A stretch of 44,961 nt of DNA, taken from the NCBI RefSeq assembly GCF_011881725.1, contig NZ_JAATUR010000039.1, positions 1 to 44,961 of the forward strand, in the 5' to 3' direction. Source of the stretch: Escherichia coli. GTDB lineage: Bacteria > Pseudomonadota > Gammaproteobacteria > Enterobacterales > Enterobacteriaceae. This document shows, in pieces, positions 11,445 through 22,647 of the stretch. Every line of letters begins with the position of its first letter. The stretch's first letter is position 1. Below the pieces are notes generated by a model. The model did not search any database. It was given only the letters and a program-made list of their open reading frames with translations, and had not been told where the DNA came from. Made by a program: the position numbers and the translations under genes.

Positions 11445-12407
11445 GTGGCACAACGAGATTATGTACGCCGCAGCCAACCGGCACCTTCGCGGCGAAAAAA
11501 GAGCACCTCACGGAAAAAGCAACGAAACATGCCTGCGGTTTCTCCCGCAATGATCGCTATTGCTGCAGCCGTTCTTGTGACCTTTATCGGGGGTCTGTAC
11601 TTCATTACACATCACAAGAAAGAAGAGTCCGAGACGCTGCAAAGCCAGAAAGTGACCGGCAACGGACTACCTCCAAAACCGGAAGAACGTTGGCGCTACA
11701 TTAAAGAGCTGGAAAGTCGCCAGCCAGGCGTGCGTGCGCCAACAGAACCATCTGCTGGCGGCGAAGTGAAAACGCCGGAGCAGCTGACTCCGGAGCAGCG
11801 CCAGCTTCTTGAACAAATGCAGGCTGATATGCGTCAGCAACCAACGCAGCTTGCCGAAGTCCCGTGGAATGAACAGACGCCGGAGCAGCGCCAGCAAACG
11901 CTGCAACGCCAGCGTCAGGCGCAGCAGTTAGCGGAACAGCAACGTCAGGCCCAGCCGGCGCGGACATCTGAACAAAGCTGGCAGCAACAGACGCGTACAG
12001 CACAAGCTGCGCCAGTACAATCGCAGCCGCGACAAACCTCTAAACCGGCTTCTACCCAGCAACCGTATCAGGATCTGTTGCAAACACCTGCGCATACTAC
12101 CTCGCAGCCGAAGCCACAGCAGGCTGCACCGGTTGCTCGTGCTGCTGACGCACCAAAACCCACTGCGGAGAAAAAAGACGAACGCCGCTGGATGGTACAG
12201 TGTGGTTCGTTCAGAGGCGCTGAACAGGCAGAGACGGTACGTGCTCAGCTAGCGTTTGAAGGCTTTGACTCGAAAATTACCACCAACAATGGCTGGAATC
12301 GTGTGGTCATTGGCCCGGTTAAAGGCAAAGAGAACGCAGACAGCACCCTTAATCGTTTGAAGATGGCAGGTCATACAAACTGCATTCGGCTCGCCACCGG
12401 GGGTTGA
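11445..12407 (+). CDS. ftsN: FtsN, essential cell-division activator
   Basis: A 320-residue bitopic inner-membrane protein starting at GTG (VAQRDYVRR in raw code, read as Met). A short cytoplasmic tail rich in Arg/Lys (contacts FtsA) is followed by one TM at about residues 33-54 (AVSPAMIAIAAAVLVTFIGG begins it). Then come a periplasmic linker with the E domain, a long Gln-rich disordered region at about 110-240, and a C-terminal SPOR domain at about 243-320 (RRWMVQCGSFRGAEQAET) that binds denuded glycans. It differs from my memory of K-12 by a few linker residues. The sigma-32 promoter of hslVU overlaps its stop codon. Confidence 0.96.
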   Translation: MAQRDYVRRSQPAPSRRKKSTSRKKQRNMPAVSPAMIAIAAAVLVTFIGGLYFITHHKKEESETLQSQKVTGNGLPPKPEERWRYIKELESRQPGVRAPTEPSAGGEVKTPEQLTPEQRQLLEQMQADMRQQPTQLAEVPWNEQTPEQRQQTLQRQRQAQQLAEQQRQAQPARTSEQSWQQQTRTAQAAPVQSQPRQTSKPASTQQPYQDLLQTPAHTTSQPKPQQAAPVARAADAPKPTAEKKDERRWMVQCGSFRGAEQAETVRAQLAFEGFDSKITTNNGWNRVVIGPVKGKENADSTLNRLKMAGHTNCIRLATGG

Positions 12408-12430
12408 AACCCTCAAAATATCCCCCATCT
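12403..12430 (+). promoter_or_regulatory. Sigma-32 (heat-shock) promoter of hslVU
   Basis: A -35-like TTGAAA (12404-12409) and a -10-like CCCCATCT (12423-12430) are separated by 13 bp, close to the sigma-32 consensus CTTGAAA/CCCCATNT. The -35 element overlaps the ftsN stop codon. Confidence 0.85.
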
Positions 12431-12443
12431 ATACTTTCATTAT

Positions 12444-12465
12444 GCCCCGCACAATTGTGCGGGGC
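12444..12465 (+). promoter_or_regulatory. hslV 5'-UTR stem-loop
   Basis: A perfect 22-bp palindrome with arms GCCCCGC/GCGGGGC around ACAATTGT, inside the hslVU leader and 34 bp before the start codon. A 5' stem-loop in the E. coli hslVU message is known to stabilise the mRNA. With no T tract after it, it is not a terminator. Confidence 0.8.
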
Positions 12466-12499
12466 TTGAATTCTGTATTCCTAACCAAGGGGTCTGCTC

Positions 12500-13030
12500 G
12501 TGACAACTATAGTAAGCGTACGCCGTAATGGCCACGTAGTAATCGCCGGTGATGGTCAGGCCACACTGGGTAACACTGTAATGAAAGGCAACGTTAAAAA
12601 AGTTCGCCGCCTGTATAACGATAAAGTGATCGCAGGCTTTGCCGGCGGCACGGCGGATGCCTTCACGCTGTTCGAACTGTTTGAACGTAAACTGGAAATG
12701 CATCAGGGCCATCTGGTTAAAGCGGCGGTTGAGCTGGCAAAAGACTGGCGTACCGATCGCATGTTGCGCAAACTTGAGGCACTGCTGGCGGTCGCTGACG
12801 AAACCGCATCGCTGATCATCACTGGTAACGGTGACGTGGTGCAGCCAGAAAACGATCTTATTGCTATCGGCTCCGGCGGCCCTTACGCCCAGGCTGCGGC
12901 ACGCGCTCTGTTAGAAAACACAGAACTTAGCGCCCGTGAAATTGCTGAAAAGGCGTTGGATATTGCAGGCGATATTTGCATCTATACCAACCATTTCCAC
13001 ACCATCGAAGAATTAAGCTACAAAGCGTAA
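12500..13030 (+). CDS. hslV: HslV (ClpQ), peptidase subunit of HslUV
   Basis: A 176-residue protein starting at GTG, as in K-12. After Met removal, the N-terminal Thr (MTTIVSV) becomes the nucleophile of this threonine peptidase. GDGQATLG and the beta-subunit-like fold motif [14 protein letters not shown] match the proteasome-beta family. Two HslV hexamers form the chamber to which HslU rings bind. AAGG lies before the start, and hslU begins 9 bp after the stop codon, so this is an operon. Confidence 0.97.
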
Positions 13031-13039
13031 GGATCTCCC

Positions 13040-14371
13040 ATGTCTGAAATGACCCCACGCGAAATCGTCAGCGAACTTGATAAGCACATCATCGGCCAGG
13101 ATAACGCCAAGCGTTCCGTGGCGATTGCACTGCGTAACCGCTGGCGCCGCATGCAGCTCAACGAAGAGTTGCGCCATGAAGTAACCCCGAAAAACATTCT
13201 GATGATCGGCCCGACCGGCGTCGGTAAAACTGAAATCGCCCGTCGTCTGGCTAAGCTGGCGAACGCGCCGTTCATCAAAGTTGAAGCGACCAAATTCACT
13301 GAAGTTGGTTATGTTGGTAAAGAAGTGGATTCTATTATCCGCGATCTGACCGATGCCGCCGTGAAAATGGTGCGTGTACAAGCTATCGAGAAAAACCGTT
13401 ATCGCGCTGAAGAACTGGCAGAAGAACGTATTCTCGACGTGCTGATCCCACCGGCTAAAAACAACTGGGGACAGACCGAGCAGCAGCAGGAACCTTCCGC
13501 TGCCCGTCAGGCATTCCGCAAAAAACTGCGTGAAGGCCAGCTCGATGACAAAGAAATCGAGATCGATCTTGCCGCAGCACCGATGGGCGTTGAAATTATG
13601 GCGCCTCCGGGAATGGAAGAGATGACCAGCCAGCTGCAGTCTATGTTCCAGAACCTGGGCGGCCAGAAGCAAAAAGCGCGTAAGCTGAAAATCAAAGACG
13701 CCATGAAGCTGCTGATTGAAGAAGAAGCAGCGAAACTGGTAAATCCGGAAGAGCTGAAGCAAGACGCTATCGACGCCGTTGAACAGCACGGGATCGTGTT
13801 TATCGACGAAATCGACAAAATCTGTAAGCGCGGCGAATCCTCCGGCCCGGATGTTTCTCGTGAAGGCGTTCAGCGCGACTTGCTGCCGCTGGTAGAAGGT
13901 TGCACCGTTTCCACCAAACACGGGATGGTTAAAACCGACCACATTCTGTTTATCGCTTCTGGCGCATTCCAGGTTGCGAAACCGTCTGACCTGATCCCGG
14001 AACTGCAAGGTCGTCTGCCGATCCGCGTAGAGCTGCAGGCCCTGACCACGAGCGACTTCGAGCGAATTCTGACCGAGCCGAATGCCTCCATTACTGTGCA
14101 ATACAAAGCACTGATGGCGACCGAAGGCGTGAATATTGAGTTCACTGAGTCGGGCATTAAGCGTATTGCGGAAGCGGCATGGCAGGTAAACGAATCTACT
14201 GAAAACATCGGTGCGCGTCGTTTACATACCGTTCTGGAGCGTTTGATGGAAGAGATTTCTTACGACGCCAGCGATTTAAGCGGTCAAACTATCACTATTG
14301 ACGCAGATTATGTGAGCAAACATCTGGATGCGTTGGTGGCAGATGAAGATCTGAGCCGTTTTATCCTATAA
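13040..14371 (+). CDS. hslU: HslU (ClpY), AAA+ unfoldase of HslUV
   Basis: The 443-residue protein has Walker [10 protein letters not shown] near residue 57, the pore motif region GYVGKEVDS (Gly-Tyr-Val-Gly), and Walker [11 protein letters not shown]. The I domain (about 110-240) is charged and Gln-rich, and the C-terminal sensor-2 region is [14 protein letters not shown]. The C-terminal tail LSRFIL inserts into HslV. It unfolds substrates such as SulA and RcsA. A strong ATGGGGC hairpin terminator follows. Confidence 0.97.
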   Translation: MSEMTPREIVSELDKHIIGQDNAKRSVAIALRNRWRRMQLNEELRHEVTPKNILMIGPTGVGKTEIARRLAKLANAPFIKVEATKFTEVGYVGKEVDSIIRDLTDAAVKMVRVQAIEKNRYRAEELAEERILDVLIPPAKNNWGQTEQQQEPSAARQAFRKKLREGQLDDKEIEIDLAAAPMGVEIMAPPGMEEMTSQLQSMFQNLGGQKQKARKLKIKDAMKLLIEEEAAKLVNPEELKQDAIDAVEQHGIVFIDEIDKICKRGESSGPDVSREGVQRDLLPLVEGCTVSTKHGMVKTDHILFIASGAFQVAKPSDLIPELQGRLPIRVELQALTTSDFERILTEPNASITVQYKALMATEGVNIEFTESGIKRIAEAAWQVNESTENIGARRLHTVLERLMEEISYDASDLSGQTITIDADYVSKHLDALVADEDLSRFIL

Positions 14372-14400
14372 TCGCGTTCAATCATTTTCATCATTGTTTG

Positions 14401-14427
14401 ATGGGGCTGAAAGGCCCCATTTTTATT
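14401..14427 (+). terminator. Terminator of hslVU
   Basis: ATGGGGC-TGAAAG-GCCCCAT followed by TTTTATT. Confidence 0.9.
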
Positions 14428-14437
14428 GGCGCGTATT

Positions 14438-15364
14438 ATGACTGAACAACAAATTAGCCGAACTCAGGCGTGGCTGGAAAGTTTACGACCTAAAACCCTA
14501 CCTCTCGCCTTTGCTGCAATTATCGTCGGGACGGCGCTGGCATGGTGGCAAGGTCACTTCGATCCGCTGGTCGCTCTGCTGGCACTCATTACCGCCGGGC
14601 TGTTACAGATCCTCTCTAACCTCGCCAATGATTACGGTGATGCGGTTAAAGGTAGCGACAAACCTGACCGCATTGGACCACTGCGCGGTATGCAAAAAGG
14701 GGTCATTACCCAGCAAGAGATGAAGCGGGCGCTGATCATCACCGTGGTACTCATCTGCCTCTCCGGGCTGGCATTGGTGGTAGTGGCGTGCCACACGCTT
14801 GCTGATTTTGTCGGTTTCCTGATTCTGGGGGGGCTTTCGATAATCGCAGCGATCACCTATACCGTGGGCAATCGTCCCTACGGGTACATCGGTCTGGGTG
14901 ATATTTCCGTGCTGGTGTTTTTTGGTTGGCTCAGCGTGATGGGGAGCTGGTACTTACAGGCACATTCGCTGATCCCGGCGCTGATCCTTCCGGCAACCGC
15001 CTGCGGACTGCTGGCGACAGCGGTACTGAACATCAACAACCTGCGCGATATTAATAGCGACCGCGAGAACGGCAAGAATACGTTGGTAGTGCGCTTAGGT
15101 GAAGTGAACGCCCGTCGTTACCATGCCTGCCTGCTGATGGGCTCGCTGGTGTGTCTGGCGCTGTTTAATCTCTTTTCACTACACAGCCTGTGGGGCTGGT
15201 TGTTCCTGTTAGCAACGCCGTTGCTGGTAAAACAGGCCCGTTATGTGATGCGTGAAATGGACCCGGCGGCAATGCGCCCGATGCTGGAACGCACCGTCAA
15301 GGGAGCATTATTAACTAACCTACTGTTTGTTTTGGGAATATTCTTAAGCCAGTGGGCTACATAA
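14438..15364 (+). CDS. menA: MenA, DHNA octaprenyltransferase
   Basis: A 308-residue membrane protein taken from the ATG at 14438 (MTEQQISRTQAW), which gives the K-12 length; an in-frame TTG 12 bases upstream is disregarded. It has the UbiA-superfamily Asp motifs NDYGDAVKGSDKPDR (about residues 66-80) and DINSDRENGKNT (about 195-206), which hold Mg-diphosphate. About eight or nine membrane spans are seen. It joins octaprenyl diphosphate to 1,4-dihydroxy-2-naphthoate, giving demethylmenaquinone, needed for anaerobic respiration. Confidence 0.96.
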   Translation: MTEQQISRTQAWLESLRPKTLPLAFAAIIVGTALAWWQGHFDPLVALLALITAGLLQILSNLANDYGDAVKGSDKPDRIGPLRGMQKGVITQQEMKRALIITVVLICLSGLALVVVACHTLADFVGFLILGGLSIIAAITYTVGNRPYGYIGLGDISVLVFFGWLSVMGSWYLQAHSLIPALILPATACGLLATAVLNINNLRDINSDRENGKNTLVVRLGEVNARRYHACLLMGSLVCLALFNLFSLHSLWGWLFLLATPLLVKQARYVMREMDPAAMRPMLERTVKGALLTNLLFVLGIFLSQWAT

Positions 15365-15456
15365 CTGACAAATATCAATTAACAATTGATGATTTTGCCA
15401 ACAGCCCACATAGCGCGATATACTGAAAATTCTCGCAGCAACTGAATGTTAAGCCT

Positions 15457-15942
15457 ATGAAATACGATACTTCCGAGCTTTGTGACATCTATCAAGAAGA
15501 TGTCAACGTCGTGGAACCGCTGTTCTCCAACTTTGGTGGACGGGCGTCGTTTGGCGGACAAATCATCACGGTAAAATGTTTCGAGGACAACGGGTTGCTG
15601 TACGATCTGCTCGAACAGAATGGCCGTGGTCACGTACTTGTCGTCGATGGCGGTGGTTCTGTTCGTCGCGCACTGGTCGATGCGGAACTGGCGCGTCTGG
15701 CGGTCCAGAATGAATGGGAAGGCCTGGTCATTTACGGCGCGGTGCGTCAGGTAGATGATCTGGAGGAGCTGGACATCGGCATCCAGGCAATGGCGGCAAT
15801 TCCGGTCGGTGCCGCTGGCGAAGGCATTGGCGAAAGCGATGTCCGCGTCAACTTTGGTGGCGTCACCTTCTTTTCCGGTGACCATCTCTATGCCGACAAT
15901 ACCGGGATTATTCTTTCTGAAGATCCGCTGGATATTGAATAA
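15457..15942 (+). CDS. rraA: RraA, regulator of RNase E activity
   Basis: A 161-residue protein identical in layout to E. coli RraA (formerly annotated MenG by mistake). The HMG-aldolase-like fold motifs are [15 protein letters not shown] and [14 protein letters not shown]. RraA trimers bind the C-terminal scaffold of RNase E and RhlB and inhibit mRNA decay. The ribosome-binding site is weak. A good T-rich terminator follows. Confidence 0.96.
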   Translation: MKYDTSELCDIYQEDVNVVEPLFSNFGGRASFGGQIITVKCFEDNGLLYDLLEQNGRGHVLVVDGGGSVRRALVDAELARLAVQNEWEGLVIYGAVRQVDDLEELDIGIQAMAAIPVGAAGEGIGESDVRVNFGGVTFFSGDHLYADNTGIILSEDPLDIE

Positions 15943-15958
15943 GTATCTGCCATGCGTT

Positions 15959-15987
15959 AAAAGGGGAATTAAATTCCCCTTTTTTAT
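15959..15987 (+). terminator. Terminator of rraA
   Basis: AAAAGGGGAATT-AAATTCCCCTTTTTT: a GGGGAAT/ATTCCCC stem with a T6 tail. Confidence 0.92.
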
Positions 15988-16199
15988 AGACCAAATATAC
16001 ATAAAAACTATTTTTCCTTTTATTTAATTCATTTTAAACATCAATGCTTCACATCTGATAATATAAATCAATTATCGATATACCACATCATAAAAATAAT
16101 GAAGCAGTAAAAATTAAGTTATAGAGCAAATTAACCATTCCGGAAATAGTGATATGAATCAACATTAGTCGCGAAGGTATTATATAATAAGGGATTGAT

Positions 16200-16916
16200 A
16201 TGAGATACGTTATCTTATTAATGTTATGGATAATAACTGTTTTTCTTAGTCATCTTCAGCATAGCAACTTGCTTTCTGGAGATCCTGGCATGGTTGGTGA
16301 GTATATCGGTTCAGTACTTCTGGGACCGTTATTACTTCCCGTGCTTGTGTCAGGTATTCTGTGCGCATTCGCTAAAAAAACGCGTAACTTCGCCAGTTTT
16401 ACTCGCGGGTGCTGCTGGGTATTAGGGGTACTACTTTTATCCAACGTCGGAAATACGTTTCGCATGATCACCCCGTGGCAATATACCTTTGAGAATGCCG
16501 CGATTACCGTGACTGTCCCAAACAGACAATGGAACACGATTCCCGGTAGAACGGATAAAAAAATTTTTATAAAAAGTGAAGATAATAACGTCTTTATTTC
16601 TGCTTTCCGCCTGCCCTCGGGGCGTAGCATCGATGACTCGCTGGAAGAGTTAAAGAATATGCAGCGAGACAATCTTAAGGATCAATACATTGAAGAAACC
16701 TTCCAGTTTCATGACTGTAATGCCAAATATTTCACCTGCAAATATCAGGACGTGTTGATAAGTTTTGATGGTAACTCGAAGAGAATCATCAGCGTTTATC
16801 TTGAAGATACGCCCAGGGCTGTGGGCATCATTGCGTCACTAAGACCGAACACGCCAGATAAATATCGCCATCAGGCGATGGAGATTATGCTGTCTGCTAA
16901 AAATTCACTGAGGTAA
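16200..16916 (+). CDS. Unknown inner-membrane protein with periplasmic or cytosolic domain
   Basis: A 238-residue protein I do not recognise. The N-terminal third has three hydrophobic segments: about residues 1-18, about 31-52 (YIGSVLLGPLLLPVLVSGIL begins near here) and about 68-85. The following soluble domain of about 150 residues begins FENAAITVTVPNRQWN, carries Cys in FHDCNAKYFTCKYQD, and ends in a short helix. AAGGG stands 7 bases before the ATG, and a hairpin with weak T content follows. It lies in AT-rich DNA between rraA and zapB, adjacent in K-12, so it is an insertion relative to that map. No neighbour suggests a function. Confidence 0.8.
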   Translation: MRYVILLMLWIITVFLSHLQHSNLLSGDPGMVGEYIGSVLLGPLLLPVLVSGILCAFAKKTRNFASFTRGCCWVLGVLLLSNVGNTFRMITPWQYTFENAAITVTVPNRQWNTIPGRTDKKIFIKSEDNNVFISAFRLPSGRSIDDSLEELKNMQRDNLKDQYIEETFQFHDCNAKYFTCKYQDVLISFDGNSKRIISVYLEDTPRAVGIIASLRPNTPDKYRHQAMEIMLSAKNSLR

Positions 16917-16921
16917 AAAAT

Positions 16922-16940
16922 AAGGCGCCTTACGGTGCCT
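16922..16940 (+). repeat. 19-bp repeat copy 1 (terminator-like hairpin)
   Basis: AAGGCGCCTTACGGTGCCT just after the orphan gene. It differs by one base from the copy at 17093-17111 beside zapB. GGCGCC pairs with GGTGCC, so it is a stem-loop that may end the orphan transcript. Confidence 0.7.
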
Positions 16941-16969
16941 CAGATTGTTGACAAAGTGCGTGTTGTTCA

Positions 16970-17071
16970 TGCCGGATGCGGCGTAAACGCCTTATCCGAC
17001 CTACAAAAGCACGCAAATTCAACGTATTGCTGAGATTACGTAGGCCTGATAAGCGTAGCGCATCAGGCAAT
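16970..17071. repeat. BIME: two REP units in opposite orientation
   Basis: The first unit is GCCGGATGCGGCGTAAACGCC near 16971-17005 and the second is GTAGGCCTGATAAGCGTAGCG near 17040-17071, separated by about 30 bp. This is a typical Escherichia BIME between two genes. Confidence 0.85.
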
Positions 17072-17092
17072 TTTGCGTTTGTCATCAGTCTC

Positions 17093-17111
17093 AAGGCGCC
17101 TTACGGCGCCT
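17093..17111 (-). terminator. zapB terminator hairpin / 19-bp repeat copy 2
   Basis: GGCGCC-TTAC-GGCGCC type stem immediately downstream of zapB (minus strand). Its near-identical partner lies at 16922-16940. Confidence 0.65.
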
Positions 17112-17125
17112 CTGTCTGGAAGAGA

Positions 17126-17795
<670 letters not shown>

Positions 17796-18641
17796 ATGAG
17801 TCAAACATCAACCTTGAAAGGCCAGTGCATTGCTGAATTCCTCGGTACCGGGTTGTTGATTTTTTTCGGTGTGGGTTGCGTCGCTGCACTTAAAGTCGCT
17901 GGAGCGTCTTTTGGTCAGTGGGAAATCAGTGTCATTTGGGGGCTCGGGGTGGCAATGGCCATCTACCTGACCGCAGGGGTTTCCGGCGCACATCTTAATC
18001 CCGCTGTAACCATTGCATTGTGGCTGTTTGCCTGTTTCGACAAACGCAAAGTTATTCCTTTTATCATTTCACAAGTTGCCGGTGCTTTCTGCGCTGCGGC
18101 ATTAGTTTACGGGCTTTACTACAATTTATTCCTCGACTTCGAGCAGACCCATCATATTGTTCGCGGAAGCGTCGAAAGTGTTGATCTGGCAGGTACTTTC
18201 TCTACTTATCCTAATCCTCATATCAATTTTGTGCAGGCCTTCGCAGTTGAGATGGTGATTACCGCTATTCTGATGGGGCTGATTCTGGCGTTAACAGACG
18301 ATGGCAACGGTGTACCACGTGGGCCGCTGGCACCGTTGTTAATTGGCTTGCTGATTGCGGTCATTGGCGCATCTATGGGCCCATTGACGGGATTTGCCAT
18401 GAACCCAGCACGTGACTTCGGTCCGAAAGTGTTTGCCTGGCTGGCAGGCTGGGGCAATGTCGCCTTTACCGGTGGCAGAGACATTCCTTACTTCCTGGTG
18501 CCGCTTTTTGGCCCTATCGTTGGCGCGATTGTAGGTGCATTCGCCTACCGCAAACTGATTGGCCACCATTTGCCTTGCGATATCTGTGTTGTGGAAGAAA
18601 AGGAAACCACAACTCCTTCAGAACAAAAAGCTTCGCTGTAA
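17796..18641 (+). CDS. glpF: GlpF, glycerol facilitator
   Basis: A 281-residue aquaglyceroporin. Two half-helix NPA motifs, AHLNPAVTIAL (about residue 68) and AMNPARDFGP (about residue 203), and six spans are visible. The Arg after the second NPA belongs to the selectivity filter. It lets glycerol diffuse across the inner membrane, where GlpK traps it. It is the first gene of glpFKX, with glpK 22 bp downstream. Confidence 0.97.
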   Translation: MSQTSTLKGQCIAEFLGTGLLIFFGVGCVAALKVAGASFGQWEISVIWGLGVAMAIYLTAGVSGAHLNPAVTIALWLFACFDKRKVIPFIISQVAGAFCAAALVYGLYYNLFLDFEQTHHIVRGSVESVDLAGTFSTYPNPHINFVQAFAVEMVITAILMGLILALTDDGNGVPRGPLAPLLIGLLIAVIGASMGPLTGFAMNPARDFGPKVFAWLAGWGNVAFTGGRDIPYFLVPLFGPIVGAIVGAFAYRKLIGHHLPCDICVVEEKETTTPSEQKASL

Positions 18642-18660
18642 TGTGACTACGGGACAATAA

Positions 18661-20172
<1,512 letters not shown>

Positions 20173-20176
20173 TCCT

Positions 20177-20214
20177 GCGCCTGATGCGACGCTGACGCGT
20201 CTTATCAGGCCTAC
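20177..20214. repeat. REP element between glpK and glpX
   Basis: GCCTGATGCGACGCTGACGC with the complementary GCGTCTTATCAGGC; a single REP unit. Confidence 0.85.
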
Positions 20215-20334
20215 GGGCCGTATTCAGCATCATGCAGACATTGAAACCGTGCGGGGGCAACCCCGCACACATCAATAATCCACCCCCTCCCCTGTGCTAC
20301 ACTTCGCGCCATTCCTTACTGCTTAGAGTTTGCT

Positions 20335-21345
20335 ATGAGACGAGAACTTGCCATCGAATTTTCCCGCGTCACCGAATCAGCGGCGCTGGCTGGCTACAAA
20401 TGGTTAGGACGCGGTGATAAAAATACCGCTGACGGCGCAGCGGTTAACGCCATGCGTATTATGCTCAACCAGGTCAACATTGACGGTACCATCGTCATTG
20501 GGGAAGGTGAAATCGACGAAGCACCGATGCTTTACATTGGTGAAAAAGTCGGTACTGGCCGTGGCGATGCGGTGGATATTGCCGTTGATCCGATTGAAGG
20601 CACGCGCATGACGGCGATGGGCCAGGCCAACGCATTGGCGGTGCTGGCAGTAGGCGATAAAGGCTGCTTCCTCAACGCGCCAGATATGTATATGGAGAAG
20701 TTAATCGTCGGGCCGGGTGCTAAAGGCGCCATTGACCTGAATCTGCCGCTGGCGGATAACCTGCGCAATGTTGCGGCGGCACTCGGCAAATCGTTGAGCG
20801 AACTGACGGTAACGATTCTGGCAAAACCGCGCCACGATGCCGTTATCGCAGAAATGCAGCAACTCGGCGTGCGCGTATTTGCTATTCCGGATGGAGACGT
20901 TGCGGCCTCAATACTCACCTGTATGCCAGACAGCGAAGTTGACGTGCTATACGGTATTGGCGGCGCTCCGGAAGGCGTGGTTTCTGCGGCGGTGATCCGT
21001 GCGTTAGATGGCGATATGAACGGCCGTCTGCTGGCGCGTCATGATGTCAAAGGCGACAACACAGAAAATCGCCGCATTGGTGAACAGGAACTGGCACGCT
21101 GCAAAGCGATGGGTATCGAAGCGGGTAAAGTGTTGCGTCTGGGCGATATGGCGCGCAGCGATAACGTCATCTTCTCCGCAACCGGTATCACTAAAGGTGA
21201 CCTGCTGGAAGGTATTAGCCGCAAAGGCAATATCGCCACCACCGAAACGCTGTTAATCCGCGGCAAGTCTCGCACCATTCGTCGCATTCAATCAATTCAC
21301 TATCTGGATCGTAAAGACCCGGAAATGCAGGCGCACATTCTCTGA
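20335..21345 (+). CDS. glpX: GlpX, class II fructose-1,6-bisphosphatase
   Basis: The 336-residue protein has the lithium-sensitive phosphatase motifs of class II FBPases: GEGEIDEAPML (about residues 56-66, metal ligands), DPIEGTRM (about residues 85-92) and the Gly-rich GIGGAPEGVVSAA. It dephosphorylates fructose 1,6-bisphosphate in gluconeogenesis, for which growth on glycerol is a reason. It is the last gene of glpFKX, but the 162-bp gap with a REP leaves room for its own promoter. A strong terminator follows. Confidence 0.96.
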   Translation: MRRELAIEFSRVTESAALAGYKWLGRGDKNTADGAAVNAMRIMLNQVNIDGTIVIGEGEIDEAPMLYIGEKVGTGRGDAVDIAVDPIEGTRMTAMGQANALAVLAVGDKGCFLNAPDMYMEKLIVGPGAKGAIDLNLPLADNLRNVAAALGKSLSELTVTILAKPRHDAVIAEMQQLGVRVFAIPDGDVAASILTCMPDSEVDVLYGIGGAPEGVVSAAVIRALDGDMNGRLLARHDVKGDNTENRRIGEQELARCKAMGIEAGKVLRLGDMARSDNVIFSATGITKGDLLEGISRKGNIATTETLLIRGKSRTIRRIQSIHYLDRKDPEMQAHIL

Positions 21346-21365
21346 GTGATTTGATCGATTGAGCC

Positions 21366-21394
21366 TTCCAGTCCTTCGGGACTGGAATTTTTTT
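21366..21394 (+). terminator. Terminator of glpFKX
   Basis: TTCCAGTCC-TTCG-GGACTGGAA followed by T7; a stable UUCG tetraloop. Confidence 0.93.
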
Positions 21395-21441
21395 GTTCGG
21401 AGAACGAAGATAAGGCAAGTCAATCAAAACAGGAGAAAAAC

Positions 21442-22188
21442 ATGGCTGATTGGGTAACAGGCAAAGTCACTAAAGTGCAGAACTGGACCGACGCCCTGTT
21501 TAGTCTCACCGTTCACGCTCCCGTGCTTCCGTTTACCGCCGGGCAATTCACCAAACTTGGCCTTGAAATTGACGGCGAACGCGTTCAGCGTGCCTACTCT
21601 TACGTTAACTCGCCCGACAATCCCGATCTGGAGTTTTACCTGGTCACCGTCCCCGATGGAAAATTAAGCCCACGATTAGCGGCACTGAAACCGGGCGATG
21701 AAGTACAGGTGGTTAGCGAAGCAGCTGGCTTCTTTGTGCTGGATGAGGTCCCTGACTGCGAAACACTGTGGATGCTGGCAACAGGTACGGCAATTGGTCC
21801 TTATTTATCGATTCTGCAACTGGGTAAAGATTTAGATCGCTTCAAAAATCTGGTTCTGGTTCACGCCGCACGTTATGCCGCCGATTTAAGTTATCTGCCA
21901 CTGATGCAAGAACTGGAAAAACGCTACGAAGGGAAACTGCGCATTCAGACGGTGGTCAGTCGGGAAACGGCGGCGGGTTCGCTCACCGGGCGAATACCGG
22001 CGTTAATTGAAAGTGGTGAACTGGAAAGTGCGGTTGGCTTGCCGATGGATAAAGAAACCAGCCATGTGATGCTGTGCGGTAATCCGCAAATGGTGCGCGA
22101 TACGCAACAGCTGTTAAAAGAAACCCGGCAGATGACGAAACATTTACGTCGTCGACCGGGCCATATGACAGCGGAGCATTACTGGTAA
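21442..22188 (+). CDS. fpr: Fpr, ferredoxin/flavodoxin-NADP+ reductase
   Basis: A 248-residue FAD enzyme. The FAD-binding motif is RAYSYVNSP (about residues 50-58). The NADP-binding segments are WMLATGTAIGPYLSIL (about 110) and VMLCGNPQMV (about 210). It passes electrons from NADPH to flavodoxin or ferredoxin for biotin, methionine and ribonucleotide reductase chemistry. In E. coli it belongs to the SoxRS regulon. AGGAG precedes the ATG. It converges on uspD with only 4 bp between the stop codons. Confidence 0.96.
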   Translation: MADWVTGKVTKVQNWTDALFSLTVHAPVLPFTAGQFTKLGLEIDGERVQRAYSYVNSPDNPDLEFYLVTVPDGKLSPRLAALKPGDEVQVVSEAAGFFVLDEVPDCETLWMLATGTAIGPYLSILQLGKDLDRFKNLVLVHAARYAADLSYLPLMQELEKRYEGKLRIQTVVSRETAAGSLTGRIPALIESGELESAVGLPMDKETSHVMLCGNPQMVRDTQQLLKETRQMTKHLRRRPGHMTAEHYW

Positions 22189-22192
22189 GCGG

Positions 22193-22621
22193 TTACTTAT
22201 CGATAAACGGTACGATGAGCAGATCCGCATTCAACTTATTGATCATCCCGCGGTATGCAGGCATCAAACGGTTGATAAATGAGTGGTGATGACCACAGAC
22301 AAGGAGGTCGCACTGCTCGTTTTGCATAATTTCCAGCAGTGTTTCCGGCATTTCTCCGCGCTCAATACGCAGTTTTGTCTTCGGCCACTGAATATTTTTC
22401 GTCAGTTTATACAGCTTGTTATCGGACTTATCTTTCAACAGTTGCAGAATATCTTCTGTTGCGGGGAAGTAGATACCCGGATACAACTCACTTAAGCCAT
22501 CATCAATATGAATTAACGTCAGGTGAGCGTCATTATGTCTGGCGAGATCCAAGGCTTTATTCACCAGTAAGGCATCCTCTTCATTCCCGGAAATTGCCAC
22601 GCCAATGTATTTATAAGCCAT
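22193..22621 (-). CDS. uspD: UspD, universal stress protein
   Basis: The 142-residue UspA-fold protein has [22 protein letters not shown] at the N-terminus and a degenerate ATP-loop region at [16 protein letters not shown]. This fits the UspC/UspD (UspA-type) branch, which lacks the G-2x-G-9x-G ATP signature. In E. coli UspD helps resist UV and superoxide damage. AAGGAG precedes the start. yiiS starts upstream on the same strand after a 26-bp gap, so the two are probably co-transcribed. Confidence 0.94.
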   Translation of the reverse strand: MAYKYIGVAISGNEEDALLVNKALDLARHNDAHLTLIHIDDGLSELYPGIYFPATEDILQLLKDKSDNKLYKLTKNIQWPKTKLRIERGEMPETLLEIMQNEQCDLLVCGHHHSFINRLMPAYRGMINKLNADLLIVPFIDK

Positions 22622-22647
22622 GTTTAACTCCTTCTAAAGTGACTCCA

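Noticed and set aside
13013..14101. A 362-codon minus-strand frame opposite hslU
   Set aside because: Shadow of a strongly biased gene; no motifs.
15379..16002. A 207-codon minus-strand frame opposite rraA
   Set aside because: Antisense to rraA and crosses its terminator; no motifs.
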